From: VRUE01 sp963704515 | GTDB lineage: Bacteria; Actinomycetota; Thermoleophilia; Solirubrobacterales; 70-9 | Length of the DNA: 64,000 nt | NCBI GenBank assembly: GCA_963704515.1 | Contig: OY969913.1 | Location: forward strand, 682,001 to 746,000 | Direction of reading: 5' to 3' | Shown here: positions 34,633 through 42,755 of the stretch, piece after piece | How positions within the stretch are numbered: the first letter of the stretch is position 1 | Layout: each line of letters opens with the position of its first letter | The notes under the pieces: generated by a model | What the model was told of the DNA's origin: nothing | Database searches by the model: none | What the model saw: only the letters and a program-made list of their open reading frames with translations | Made by a program: the position numbers and the translations under genes

Positions 34633-35847
34633 TCAGCCGTAGGGCCGGTAGAGCATTCGTTGGCCGAGCAGGTCGGTGACCGTGGCGAACGAGTAGCCGC
34701 GGGCGCGCAGCGTGTCGATGATCCGCGGCAGCGCCGCCAGCGTCTCGCCGCGCGGGCCGCCACCGTCGTGCATGAGGATGATCGAGCCCCGCTGGGCGGC
34801 GCCGACGATCCGGCTGTAGATCGCGCCGCTGCCGGGGGTCGACCAGTCGGTCGGGTCGACGTCCCAGGTGATCGTCCGCAGGCCGAGGCTGCCGGCGGTT
34901 GCGATCACCGAGGGGTTCAGTGCGCCGCCGGGCGGGCGGAAGAGGCAGGGTCGAAAGTGAGTGTAGGCGGCGATCCGTTCGGCGGCGCCGGCGATCTCGC
35001 CGTAGCCGGGGTATTCGGCGTGGGTCATCGTGTGGTCGCCGATCTCGTCGCCTTCGCTGAGGATGCGGCGCATCGTCGACCCGCGGCCGGGCATCTCGAT
35101 GCCGATCTCGAAGAAGGTGGCCGGGACGTGCTTTTCGCGCAGCACATCGAGGAAGGCGGGCGTGTAGTCGCTCGGCCCGTCGTCGAAGGTGAGGGCGACG
35201 ACCTTGCGGTCGCGCGGCCCGTTGGTGAGCAGGCCCGCGCCGCCGCCGGTGCAACCGACCGGGCGCACCGGGCGCAGACGGAAACGGTTGGCGCCTCGCG
35301 CCGGAAGGGTATGGACGCACGCAGCGCCGCCGGCCGCCCCGCAGCCGCCGAGGCTGGCGAGGACCCGCCAGCCGTAGCGGTGCGGGGAGAGCCCAGCCGC
35401 CGCCGGGACCACGGCCAGCACCAGCTTCTGCGGCTGCGGCCGCTTCAGCTTCGCCGACACGTCCTTCGCTCGCTTCACCCCGCCGGCGGCGTTGAGGACC
35501 TCCAGGCCCGCGCGACTGCGCCCGTCGCTGCCGCCGACGCAGAGCCGCCGTCCGCCGCCGCGCCCGGCCCGGCGCAGCTCCAGACAGAGGTAGTTGGAGT
35601 CGCTCCGGCCCGGCTGTCGGTTGAGGCCTGCGAGGTCCACCGGACGGGAGGTGCGCAGGCTGAAGACGAGCCGCCGACCGGCCTGGGAGAGCTGGGCGCG
35701 AACGAGGCTGGGCGGGGCGGCGGCCGGGGCCGGGCGGGCCGCCGCGCAGGGCACGAGGGTCGCCCCGGCGAGGGCGGCGGTGCACAGGATCTTGCGAGAT
35801 GTGGAGATGGCGAGGATCCGGCCGAGCGATTCGGAAGAGGCGTCCAT
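34633..35847 (-). CDS. exported polysaccharide deacetylase
   Basis: From ATG 35847 the protein has 404 residues with a Sec-type signal near 15-45. A beta-rich N-terminal part of about 150 residues is followed by a NodB domain. The domain has LTFDDGPSDYTPAFL, HTMTHAEYP, LFRPPGG, WDVDPTDWS and ILMHDGGG, the metal and catalytic motifs of carbohydrate esterase family 4. These remove acetyl groups from chitin-like sugars or peptidoglycan at the cell surface. The gene is divergent from the wall-associated hydrolase-like gene at 35948. Confidence 0.88.
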   Translation of the reverse strand: MDASSESLGRILAISTSRKILCTAALAGATLVPCAAARPAPAAAPPSLVRAQLSQAGRRLVFSLRTSRPVDLAGLNRQPGRSDSNYLCLELRRAGRGGGRRLCVGGSDGRSRAGLEVLNAAGGVKRAKDVSAKLKRPQPQKLVLAVVPAAAGLSPHRYGWRVLASLGGCGAAGGAACVHTLPARGANRFRLRPVRPVGCTGGGAGLLTNGPRDRKVVALTFDDGPSDYTPAFLDVLREKHVPATFFEIGIEMPGRGSTMRRILSEGDEIGDHTMTHAEYPGYGEIAGAAERIAAYTHFRPCLFRPPGGALNPSVIATAGSLGLRTITWDVDPTDWSTPGSGAIYSRIVGAAQRGSIILMHDGGGPRGETLAALPRIIDTLRARGYSFATVTDLLGQRMLYRPYG

Positions 35848-35947
35848 ACTAGGCCCGCGTGTCCGCGACAGAACAGGCGCAGTCCCCGAACGCTCGTGCG
35901 CGGTTTGGGTACGGCAATGGTATGGCGAAAGCTTTTCCAGCAGCCCG

Positions 35948-37225
35948 ATGACCGCTACCGTGTCCGCAGTTGACGTGAGGACCCCACTCTCCGCGGCTCC
36001 GAGTTTCCGCTCCGCCGTCTTCACGATCGTCTGCCTTGCAATGGCCCTCGCCGCCTCGATGACAGCCCCTGCCTGCGCGCTTCCGGGTGGAGCCGGACAG
36101 TTCGCCGACCCAGTGGACGAACCCGAAGCGCCCGCCACGGAAACGGCATTCGACCGCCAGGGCATGTGGGTCTGGTACGTCGACCGCTCCGAAGGCGGCA
36201 GCGTGCCGCGCATCCTCTCCCGCGCGCGCCGCGCCGGGATCGGCACCGTCTACGTCAAGGCCGGCGACGGCGGCGACCCTTGGAGCCAGTTCAGTCCGGG
36301 CCTGGTCGAAGCGCTGCACCAGGGCGGGCTGAGCGTCTGCGCCTGGCAGTTCGTCTACGGCGCGCGGCCGCTGGCCGAGGCCCGGGTCGGCGCCGCCGCC
36401 GTCCGCAAGGGCGCCGACTGCCTGGCGATCGACGCCGAGAGCGACTACGAAGGGCGCTACGCAGCCGCTGACCGCTACGTCCGCGCCCTGCGCGCCCGCA
36501 TCGGCGACGAATTCCCGCTCTCGCTCGCCGGCTTCCCCTACGTCGATTACCACCCGGCCTTCCCCTACTCGGTCTTCTTCGGGCCCGAAGGCGCGACCGC
36601 CAACCAGCCACAGATGTACTGGAAGGCGATCGGCACCTCGGTGCGTGCCGCCTTCGAGCACACCTATCTGTTCAACCGGCTCTGGGCGCGCCCGATCTAC
36701 CCGATCGGCCAGACCTACGAAGATCCCGGCCCGCGCCAGGTGCTGCGCTTTCGCCGCCTCGCGGCCAGCTACGGCGGTCAGCCACCGAGCTGGTGGGACT
36801 GGCAGGAGACGAGCCCCGGCGCTTGGGGTGCTCTGGGCGCGACCGCCGAACCGCTGGGCGCCTACCAGCCGGTCGCCTCCCAGCCGCTGCTGAAGCGCGG
36901 CAGCCGCGGCGACCTCGTCGTCTGGGCGCAGGAGCACCTGGTCGGAGCCGGCGCCCAGCTTCCCGTCAGCGGCTTCTTCGGCCCGCGGACCTACGCCGCG
37001 GTGCGCGCCTTCCAGCTCTCCCAAGGCCTGCTCCCCAACGGCGCGATCGAAGACTCCACCTGGTCGGCCCTGCTCGGGGTCGAACCCTTGCGCCCGCGCT
37101 GGTCGGGGCGGCGCGCGCGAAAGCGGCGCGGCGCGGTCGTCAGCCGCGCGCTCCCGGCCAACCGCCCCGCCTCCGCCTCGCTCTCCGCCAAGGCCTACGA
37201 GATAGATCCGGGTCCCGCTCCGTGA
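35948..37225 (+). CDS. exported glycoside-hydrolase-like protein with PG-binding domain
   Basis: This 425-residue protein from ATG 35948 has an N-terminal signal or anchor (residues about 15-45). A TIM-barrel-like region follows (FDRQGMWVWYVDRSEGG, GIGTVYVKAGDGG, CLAIDAESDYEGR). A C-terminal PG_binding_1 domain carries LKRGSRGDLVVWAQEHL and FGPRTYAAVRAFQLSQGL. This points to a peptidoglycan-associated hydrolase or a relative that has lost activity. It overlaps the next gene by 4 bases (GTGA), so they are coupled. Confidence 0.8.
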   Translation: MTATVSAVDVRTPLSAAPSFRSAVFTIVCLAMALAASMTAPACALPGGAGQFADPVDEPEAPATETAFDRQGMWVWYVDRSEGGSVPRILSRARRAGIGTVYVKAGDGGDPWSQFSPGLVEALHQGGLSVCAWQFVYGARPLAEARVGAAAVRKGADCLAIDAESDYEGRYAAADRYVRALRARIGDEFPLSLAGFPYVDYHPAFPYSVFFGPEGATANQPQMYWKAIGTSVRAAFEHTYLFNRLWARPIYPIGQTYEDPGPRQVLRFRRLAASYGGQPPSWWDWQETSPGAWGALGATAEPLGAYQPVASQPLLKRGSRGDLVVWAQEHLVGAGAQLPVSGFFGPRTYAAVRAFQLSQGLLPNGAIEDSTWSALLGVEPLRPRWSGRRARKRRGAVVSRALPANRPASASLSAKAYEIDPGPAP

Positions 37226-38319
37226 GCCGGCGCCCGGCGGGGGCGCTTGCGGGCATAGCCATGATCTTGACCGTCCTCCTGGCAGCGCCGGGAGGAGCGG
37301 TCGCCAGACGTCCCAAGCCTGGCGTCTCGCTCGAGGTGCCGCGGCCGGCGGTACCGATGCGGGACGTCGTATGGGGCGAGCCAGGCGCTGTGTCGGCGCG
37401 GATTTCGGCATCCGCGTCGGCGCAGCGCTACTCGATCGACGACGGCAGCGAAGCGACGATCGCGGTCGAGGTGACGGCGGCCTGCCAGGCGAGCTGTCAG
37501 ATCACCGACCCGCAGCGAATCGCCGACTTCATCGGCACCCTGATCCACGGCTCCGAGGTGAGCCTGCTCACGGTCCAGCTCGACACCGAATACCAGCTCG
37601 GCTTCGACTGCGGCTTCGGCGCCGAGGCCTGCTATTTCAGCGGCGAAAACAAGATCGTGATCGGCGGCTACGAAGAGGCCGACAGCGAAGGCGCGACCTT
37701 CGAATTCGTTCTGGCCCACGAGTACGGGCACCACGTCGCCCAGCACCGCCGCATGCCTGCGCCCTTCGGCAGCGCGATCGACTGGGGGACCGAGCGCTGG
37801 GCCAGCGTCGACCACGTCTGCCAGGGCGAGCGGCGCGGACGCTTCTATCCCGGCGACGAGGGCACCCATTACTACGAGGACCCCGGCGAGGCCTTCGCCG
37901 AGTCCTTTGCCCATTACCGCTTCCCCAACCTCCCGGTGCCCTGGGGCTACGCGCCGGCGCTGCAGCCGACGCCGGCCGCCTTCCGCGCGATCCGGGAGGA
38001 CACGCTAGAGCCCTGGCAGGGGCGGACCAGCATCACGCTGTCCGGGCACGTTCCGGCCAGGGGGGAGGGCGCAGCCGTCGAGACCCTGCATACGCCGCTC
38101 GACGGCACGGTCAGTTTGCGCCCCGACAGCCTGCGCAGGCACGGCTACGAGCTGGCCCTTCGTAGCCGTGCCGGCAGGCTGCTTCGCCGTTCCAGCATCG
38201 GGGTCGGCCCCCACCACGAACTCGACTACACCGTCTGTGGCCAGCCCCGCCTGCACCTCGTGATCACCTCGACCAGCCGCCACGGCGGCCCCTTCCGGCT
38301 CCAAATCCAGCGACCCTGA
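37222..38319 (+). CDS. exported metalloprotease-like protein (HEYGHH)
   Basis: From GTG 37222 the protein has 365 residues with a hydrophobic signal near 10-30. It has a zincin motif (LAHEYGHHVAQHRR) and, about 50 residues later, acids and an EDPGEAFAESFAHY stretch that could supply the third zinc ligand. The C-terminal part is beta-rich. It is likely an extracellular zinc peptidase, or an inactive relative. It is coupled to the preceding hydrolase by a 4-base overlap. The next feature is tRNA-Asp. Confidence 0.8.
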   Translation: MSRRPAGALAGIAMILTVLLAAPGGAVARRPKPGVSLEVPRPAVPMRDVVWGEPGAVSARISASASAQRYSIDDGSEATIAVEVTAACQASCQITDPQRIADFIGTLIHGSEVSLLTVQLDTEYQLGFDCGFGAEACYFSGENKIVIGGYEEADSEGATFEFVLAHEYGHHVAQHRRMPAPFGSAIDWGTERWASVDHVCQGERRGRFYPGDEGTHYYEDPGEAFAESFAHYRFPNLPVPWGYAPALQPTPAAFRAIREDTLEPWQGRTSITLSGHVPARGEGAAVETLHTPLDGTVSLRPDSLRRHGYELALRSRAGRLLRRSSIGVGPHHELDYTVCGQPRLHLVITSTSRHGGPFRLQIQRP

Positions 38320-38354
38320 AATACTTCGGGAGGGCGGCCACCCGCCCATCCCCT

Positions 38355-38428
<74 letters not shown>

Positions 38429-38524
38429 TGTCTCGAAGTGCCTGCATTTGAGCGGCTCCGGGGCTTGTTCCCGGCCACTACTCGCCCTCGAACTCCAGCT
38501 TGCCTACTGGCACTGGTGCCTCAA

Positions 38525-38692
38525 TCAGACCCTCCTGGCTCCCAGTACGAGTCCGAATGAGATGCCGCCCACCACCAGTGCGAGCACGCCGAGGGTTGCA
38601 GAGCCAAACAGGAAGCTGAGGGTGGACAGGATCAGCGTGGCTCCAGCGATGGCAGGCTCCAGGGAAGCCGGGTCGCCCCGCCCGGGTTTCAC
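38525..38692 (-). CDS. small two-helix membrane protein
   Basis: This 55-residue frame starts at GTG 38692, overlapping the stop of the upstream winged-helix gene by 4 bases (GTGA). It has two hydrophobic helices (around LILSTLSFLFG and LALVVGGISFGLVLG) joined by a short loop. No family was recognised. Coupled translation suggests it works with the DNA-binding protein before it; a toxin-like or membrane-anchoring role is speculative. Confidence 0.5.
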   Translation of the reverse strand: MKPGRGDPASLEPAIAGATLILSTLSFLFGSATLGVLALVVGGISFGLVLGARRV

Positions 38693-39138
38693 GAGGGCTC
38701 CCGCTTGGCTTTCGTCCGTCCGGACTTTGTCTTGCGCCGTTTCCTCTTCGTGATCGGGGCCGGTCCCTTCCAGAATTTCGGCTGGGCGCTCGACGCCTTG
38801 CCGTTGGGACCAAACGGGGGGAGCAGTTGGTAGTGGTAGACATCGGCGAAACCGACTGGGGACTCCGGGTCGCGGCGACGATGACGCTCGCGGTGAAGGA
38901 GCCCTCTGTTCCTTAGCTCTGCTAGGCCGCGCTGCCCGCTCGTCGCAGAGATGCCGTACCACTCAGCTAGCTTGTTGTACGGCAGAGTAAACCCGTCACC
39001 GTGGCTGAGAGCGACCAGAAGCATAGCCTTCGCGGGCAGGGTGAGTTCTTGATGCCAGCCCTGCCGCCAGTACTCGTAGGGGAGCTTGAAGTATCCGGGA
39101 GGGCCAAGCAGATCCAGACAGCACCAACAGCAGATCAC
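38689..39138 (-). CDS. winged-helix DNA-binding protein
   Basis: This 149-residue protein has a helix-turn-helix region in the middle (LPAKAMLLVALSHGDG, YNKLAEWYGISATSGQRGLAELRNRGLLHRE) and a basic C-terminal tail. Such proteins on actinobacterial islands are replication-initiator- or regulator-like; the exact role is unknown. Start is uncertain: ATG 39138 adds a Cys-rich N-terminus. It overlaps the membrane-protein gene that follows by 4 bases and lies between tRNA-Asp and the integrase. Confidence 0.7.
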   Translation of the reverse strand: MICCWCCLDLLGPPGYFKLPYEYWRQGWHQELTLPAKAMLLVALSHGDGFTLPYNKLAEWYGISATSGQRGLAELRNRGLLHRERHRRRDPESPVGFADVYHYQLLPPFGPNGKASSAQPKFWKGPAPITKRKRRKTKSGRTKAKREPS

Positions 39139-39259
39139 CAGTAACAGCGCCCAAGTCGGTGGTCGCCCGACCTCGAGGAACCTGATCGGATGAGCGATTA
39201 GGTTGGCGCGAGACAGGGCGGCGGAGATGCGAATTCAGGAACCGCGCTCCACCGGAATT

Positions 39260-40200
39260 CTAGGATTTGCTCCCGCTCCGGTCAAGAGAGTCGATCTTGA
39301 CCCCGTTGCCTGGTTCCGTTGGCGGCTCCTTTCGCAATAGCCACCCGAGACGCGTCTGAGGCTTCATTCCAGTTACGTCGGTGTAGACCCGCAGCGTCAT
39401 GCGCGGGTCGCGGTGGCCCATCGGCGCGGCTGTGATCGCTGGGTGCTCGCCCAGCTCGGCGCGCAGGGCAGCGTAGGTCCGGCGCAGCGAATGGAACGTG
39501 ATTCCGTCCGGTATCGGTGGCCGCCCTTCGGCGGCAAGCTGCTCGCTTGCCCGTTTGACCGCTGCGTAGAGGATGCGAGTGCGCACGGTGTTGCGCTCGC
39601 GTGGCTTCTCGCGGATGCGGCCTGAGAAGACGAAATCGTCCGGCTCGGTCCACTCGGCGGCGTCCTTGTGCTCGCGGAGGAGCTGCACAAGCTCCGGCTC
39701 CAAGACGACCTGGCGGACGCCGGCGGGAGTTTTGGAGGCGGCGACGTTGAGCAGGCCGTCACGCAGGTTGAGATCGCGCCAGCGCAGGTTGGTCAACTCG
39801 GAGATGCGCAGTCCCCCGGCCATGATCGCGGTGGCGAGCAGCGTTCGGTGCGGCCCGGCAGCTCGGAGAAGTGCCTGGACTTGCTCGCCCGTGAGCCGAG
39901 TCCGCTTCGGCTCGGCCTCCTTCAACTTCTCCACCTTGGTCTTGACCGGGTTGTAGTCGATCAGGTCGTAGCGGACGGTCGCGTCGAGAATCTGCCCGAG
40001 CCGCGTCAGCGTCTTGTTGATCGTCCGGTTGGACAGCGGGCGCTCAACCAGTTCCTGCTCGCGCTCGCGCACCTTGGCGGCCTTGTAGCGGTCAACCTCC
40101 TGGGCGGTTATCTCGGTCAGGCGGTGGTCCTTGAAGAAGGGCAGCAGGTGGTGAGTCAGCTGGCGAAGCTGACCGCCAAGTTCGAGCAGTAGCCGCCGCC
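39260..40200 (-). pseudogene. 5'-truncated tyrosine integrase
   Basis: The C-terminal catalytic domain is complete: R (GGLRISELTNLRW), H-x-x-R (FHSLRRTYAAL), GHRDPRM and Y (RVYTDVTG). Going upstream, the core-binding domain (LTHHLLPFFKDHRLTEITAQEV) continues in frame to about 40200. It has no ATG, GTG or TTG before a stop near 40220, and the arm-binding domain is missing. GTG 40072 would make only a 270-residue fragment. It therefore appears truncated at a junction with the MerR gene region, leaving the island unable to excise itself. Confidence 0.8.
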
Positions 40201-40246
40201 GACGTTGGCTGGGTGCTCAGCAGGCTCGATCCGGGGACGCGTCGAA

Positions 40247-40259
40247 TACAGTCAACGCA
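40247..40259 (+). promoter_or_regulatory. putative leaderless promoter -10 (TACAGT)
   Basis: TACAGT lies 6 bases before ATG 40259, and no ribosome-binding site is present. The arrangement matches three other start sites in this window (23088, 23636 and 47655). Confidence 0.4.
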
Positions 40260-40930
40260 TGAAGTTGCCTCGTGGGGCATATCCGGCTGATCGTGCCGCC
40301 GCCTTGTCCGGCGTCCCGATCTCAACCGTCCATTACTGGGCCAGGAAGGAGATCCTCGTTCCTTCGGTCTCGCCTGAGCGGGTAAAGCTCTGGTCGTATC
40401 CCGATCTCATGGGACTCCGGATCATCTACTGGTTGCGACACGCGAAGACCGGGCACGACGGGCAGGCGGTGCCTGCCAGCACCATGCCGATGGTGAAGGC
40501 GGTTCTCGATCAGCTCGCGGAGTTGGACCTTGCGCTCTGGTCCGAGGACCATGGACCGCGCGTCCGCGTTGACCTCGCGGGGAAGATCCTCGTCACTGGC
40601 GCGCCCCACCCCGAGGATGCCTCGGGGCAGGCCGTGCTGGCCGGAAGCGGCGAACTCGATGTGTTGGAGCCCTTCCCGACCAAGCAGGGCAAGGGGCCGC
40701 ATCTGGTCCACCCGCGCCCGATGCTCCGAATCGTCCCCGGCAAGCTGGGCGGCTCACCCCATGTTGTCCATACCCGGCTTGAGTCACGAGCACTTGGCGC
40801 CCTTGCGCAGCGAGGCATGGACACCGCGAAGATCTACAAGCTGTATCCGCGCTTCAGCAAGGCCGCGATCCGCCAGGCGATTGATCTTGAGGCACAGCTA
40901 GAGCAAAACCTTCATCCGGTTGCCGCATGA
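40259..40930 (+). CDS. MerR-HTH plus DUF433 antitoxin
   Basis: This 223-residue protein starts at ATG 40259. The N-terminal part is a MerR-type HTH (DRAAALSGVPISTVHYWARKEIL). The C-terminal part resembles DUF433 (GMDTAKIYKLYPRFSKAAIRQAI), a domain common in antitoxins paired with PIN-like toxins. It overlaps or abuts the PIN-like gene at 40935. TACAGT at 40247-40252 is 6 bases before the ATG, so the mRNA may be leaderless. The DNA-binding half probably lets the antitoxin repress its own operon. Confidence 0.7.
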   Translation: MKLPRGAYPADRAAALSGVPISTVHYWARKEILVPSVSPERVKLWSYPDLMGLRIIYWLRHAKTGHDGQAVPASTMPMVKAVLDQLAELDLALWSEDHGPRVRVDLAGKILVTGAPHPEDASGQAVLAGSGELDVLEPFPTKQGKGPHLVHPRPMLRIVPGKLGGSPHVVHTRLESRALGALAQRGMDTAKIYKLYPRFSKAAIRQAIDLEAQLEQNLHPVAA

Positions 40931-40934
40931 GTCA

Positions 40935-41456
40935 ATGGCTCGGCTATTCGCCCTCGACCACAATTTCCCCGAGCCGATTGTTGAGGTTCTGAGCGAAGTT
41001 CAAGAAGGCAGCGGGGACGCGGATCTGGTTTCTGTCAGCGATATCGACCCCCGCATGGCGGATCTCGATGACTGGCAGATCATGCTTGCCCTTCATCATC
41101 ACGAGCGGCCGTGGGATGGCCTGATCACGACTGATAGCTCGATCCTCAACCAGCCTCCCGAGCTGGCCGTGCTTCTACAGACGAAGCTCACGCTGATCGT
41201 GGCGATGGCAGCAGGGGACGACCCGATCAAGGCGACCGGCCTGCTCTTTGCCTATCTCGGCGGCATCTGCAATCGCACCGATCCCGATATCTCGCAGGTA
41301 TGGAAGCTCAGGGCGGCAAGCCGCGCGGCGGACAGGCCCTGGGATGACCTGAAACGAGCCGCCGACCATCAGCACCGCAACGTCGAAGACCTCTGGCAGG
41401 AAAATCGACTCAGCGAGAAAGAACTTGCTGCCGATCCTCTCGCGGAGGAAGGCTGA
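40935..41456 (+). CDS. PIN-like toxin candidate of DUF433 pair
   Basis: From ATG 40935 the protein has 173 residues and starts MARLFALDHNFPEP. This first strand with an acidic residue resembles PIN-like domains that pair with DUF433 antitoxins. D (DDWQIML) and the later DGLITTDSSIL supply further acidic residues. It begins 4 bases after the MerR/DUF433 stop; TTG 40920 is an alternative start. It is probably an RNase toxin. Identification is by position and domain style, so moderate. Confidence 0.6.
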   Translation: MARLFALDHNFPEPIVEVLSEVQEGSGDADLVSVSDIDPRMADLDDWQIMLALHHHERPWDGLITTDSSILNQPPELAVLLQTKLTLIVAMAAGDDPIKATGLLFAYLGGICNRTDPDISQVWKLRAASRAADRPWDDLKRAADHQHRNVEDLWQENRLSEKELAADPLAEEG

Positions 41457-41502
41457 TCCGAGGGTCTGACTTTTCGGGCACGACGACCAGCGAGCCGTCC
41501 GG

Positions 41503-41907
41503 GTGCTCCTCGGTCACGATGTACCAGCCCGTGCGTCCATCGCTCAGTTCGACGCCTTCGATCTCCTGGCACGGATCGCGGTCGACCCCGACAACTACGA
41601 GCGCTACCCGGATGGAACCGTCCTAATCCCGGCCGATTCCCCAGACACAGCGCTGCTGCTTTCCCGTTCACTGGCGAAGCGCAGGCCGACGGTCCTGGTG
41701 TTGCCCGACGGGGCCGTCTCCATCCGCGCGGGATACAGGGCGAAACGCAGCCGGTCAGGATTCTCCTGTCACGCCGGAAGTCGCGGGTTCCTGCCCCGTC
41801 GCTCCCGCTATTGGGACTACTTCCACCCCGATACGCGCGCGGCCTGCTCAATCCAGGCGGTCATCTCTGCCACTTGCGCCTCCTCCAGGGTCCTGACCTT
41901 GACGTAG
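41503..41907 (+). other. uncertain open frame beside tRNA-Asp scar
   Basis: A GTG-started frame encodes a plausible short soluble segment (VDPDNYERYPDGTVLIPAD and RRPTVLVLPDGAV) but then runs through the tRNA-Asp scar at 41765-41807 into non-coding sequence. The opposite strand between 41410 and 41640 also has an open, coding-looking stretch without a start codon. Neither is convincing; one may be a truncated gene fragment. Confidence 0.2.
41765..41807 (+). repeat. displaced tRNA-Asp 3' half (attachment-site scar)
   Basis: CCTGTCACGCCGGA matches the tRNA-Asp anticodon arm (38386-38399). GTCGCGGGTTC and CCCGTCGCTCCCG match its T-arm and acceptor, with a few changes in the T-loop. The 5' half is absent. 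Confidence 0.85.
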
Positions 41908-42218
41908 CGGCTGCGGTTGGTGTCCCCGAGCGGTGGCGGCGAGTCGAAATCCGCGCCGCCAAGGAAGACCACGTTCACCGAGACGTCGTAGGCGGCTATT
42001 TCGATGATCCACCCGAGGTCTGGCAGCCCGTAGAAGGGCCTCTTCCACTTCACGGCGTACCGAAGGTCGGGGATCCTCTCGCGGATCTGTTCGTCCAGTG
42101 ACTCGACGATCGGGTGCAGGTCCGGCATCACCCGCGAGATCCAGTGCTCGACGTCGCCGTGGCCGTCCGCAGGCAACGGTGGTTTGCGAGCGGAGTTTGA
42201 CTTTCGCTGCATTGCCAT
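41817..42218 (-). CDS. DUF1801 family protein
   Basis: This 133-residue protein from ATG 42218 (AAGGGA upstream) has the DUF1801 fold pattern (ERIPDLRYAVKWKRPFYGLPDLGWIIEIAAY and SVNVVFLGGADF). The family (YdhG/YdeI-like) has a frataxin-like fold and unknown function; some members bind metal or stress-related partners. It lies just outside the mini-island, 10 bases past the tRNA-Asp scar. Other upstream starts exist at 42236 and 42275 but lack better support. Confidence 0.75.
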   Translation of the reverse strand: MAMQRKSNSARKPPLPADGHGDVEHWISRVMPDLHPIVESLDEQIRERIPDLRYAVKWKRPFYGLPDLGWIIEIAAYDVSVNVVFLGGADFDSPPPLGDTNRSRYVKVRTLEEAQVAEMTAWIEQAARVSGWK

Positions 42219-42277
42219 TTCAAGTCCCTTGACCATGTTCCCACGCCCGGTGCTCGCTGGCCAGTCGCCCGACACGA

Positions 42278-42723
42278 GTGTCAGGGGAATTCATCCAGCT
42301 GCTGCCGGCTCGCGCCTCCCCAGACACGTTCGCAAACGACCTCGCCTTCGCGGTCGAGCGGCTCGTCAGTCCCATCGCCCAGCTCGGCTGGACGGCGCTC
42401 GTGGCGTTGCTCGCCCTCTGGCTGCGCCGTCCGGCGCGTGCGGCTCTCGCCGTGGCCGAGGTCGCGGGGACGGCGATTCTCGTGCAGCTGCTGAAGATCG
42501 CCCTCGCCTTCCTGCTCGTCGCGCCGCGCTCCCGTCGCCTTTTCGCTGTTCGAGCCCTCCCAATCCGCGGAACCGGACCGCGACGAGCTGCACCCGAACG
42601 ACGACGGCGTCTTCGACGTCACCCATTCGGGGCTTGTCTATCCGCACCGGCCCCCTGGACTCGCGCCGGAGGAGAGGGCGGCGGGCCGTCGAACAGGGCC
42701 GCGACCGTTGTCGCTCCGCGCGT
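42278..42723 (+). pseudogene. probable frameshifted membrane-protein remnant
   Basis: A frame from GTG 42278 encodes two hydrophobic helices (SPIAQLGWTALVALLALWL and GTAILVQLLKIALAFLLVA). The coding-like pattern then moves to another frame near 42540 (LFEPSQSAEPDRDELHPNDD, ending TAA near 42723). Neither half has a normal full gene. This looks like a decayed membrane-protein gene or two joined fragments. Confidence 0.35.
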
Positions 42724-42755
42724 AAGGCGCGGGATTCGAGGGAGGCTGGAGAGAG

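Noticed and set aside
34660..35973. A long plus-strand frame opposite the polysaccharide deacetylase.
   Set aside because: It mirrors a NodB-motif gene and contains no domain signature.
41410..41640. Minus-strand stretch reading RDPCQEIEGVELSDGRTGWY... beside the tRNA-Asp scar.
   Set aside because: It looks coding but has no ATG, GTG or TTG start before a stop; probably antisense signal or a fragment. Kept only as a note in the uncertain frame at 41503.
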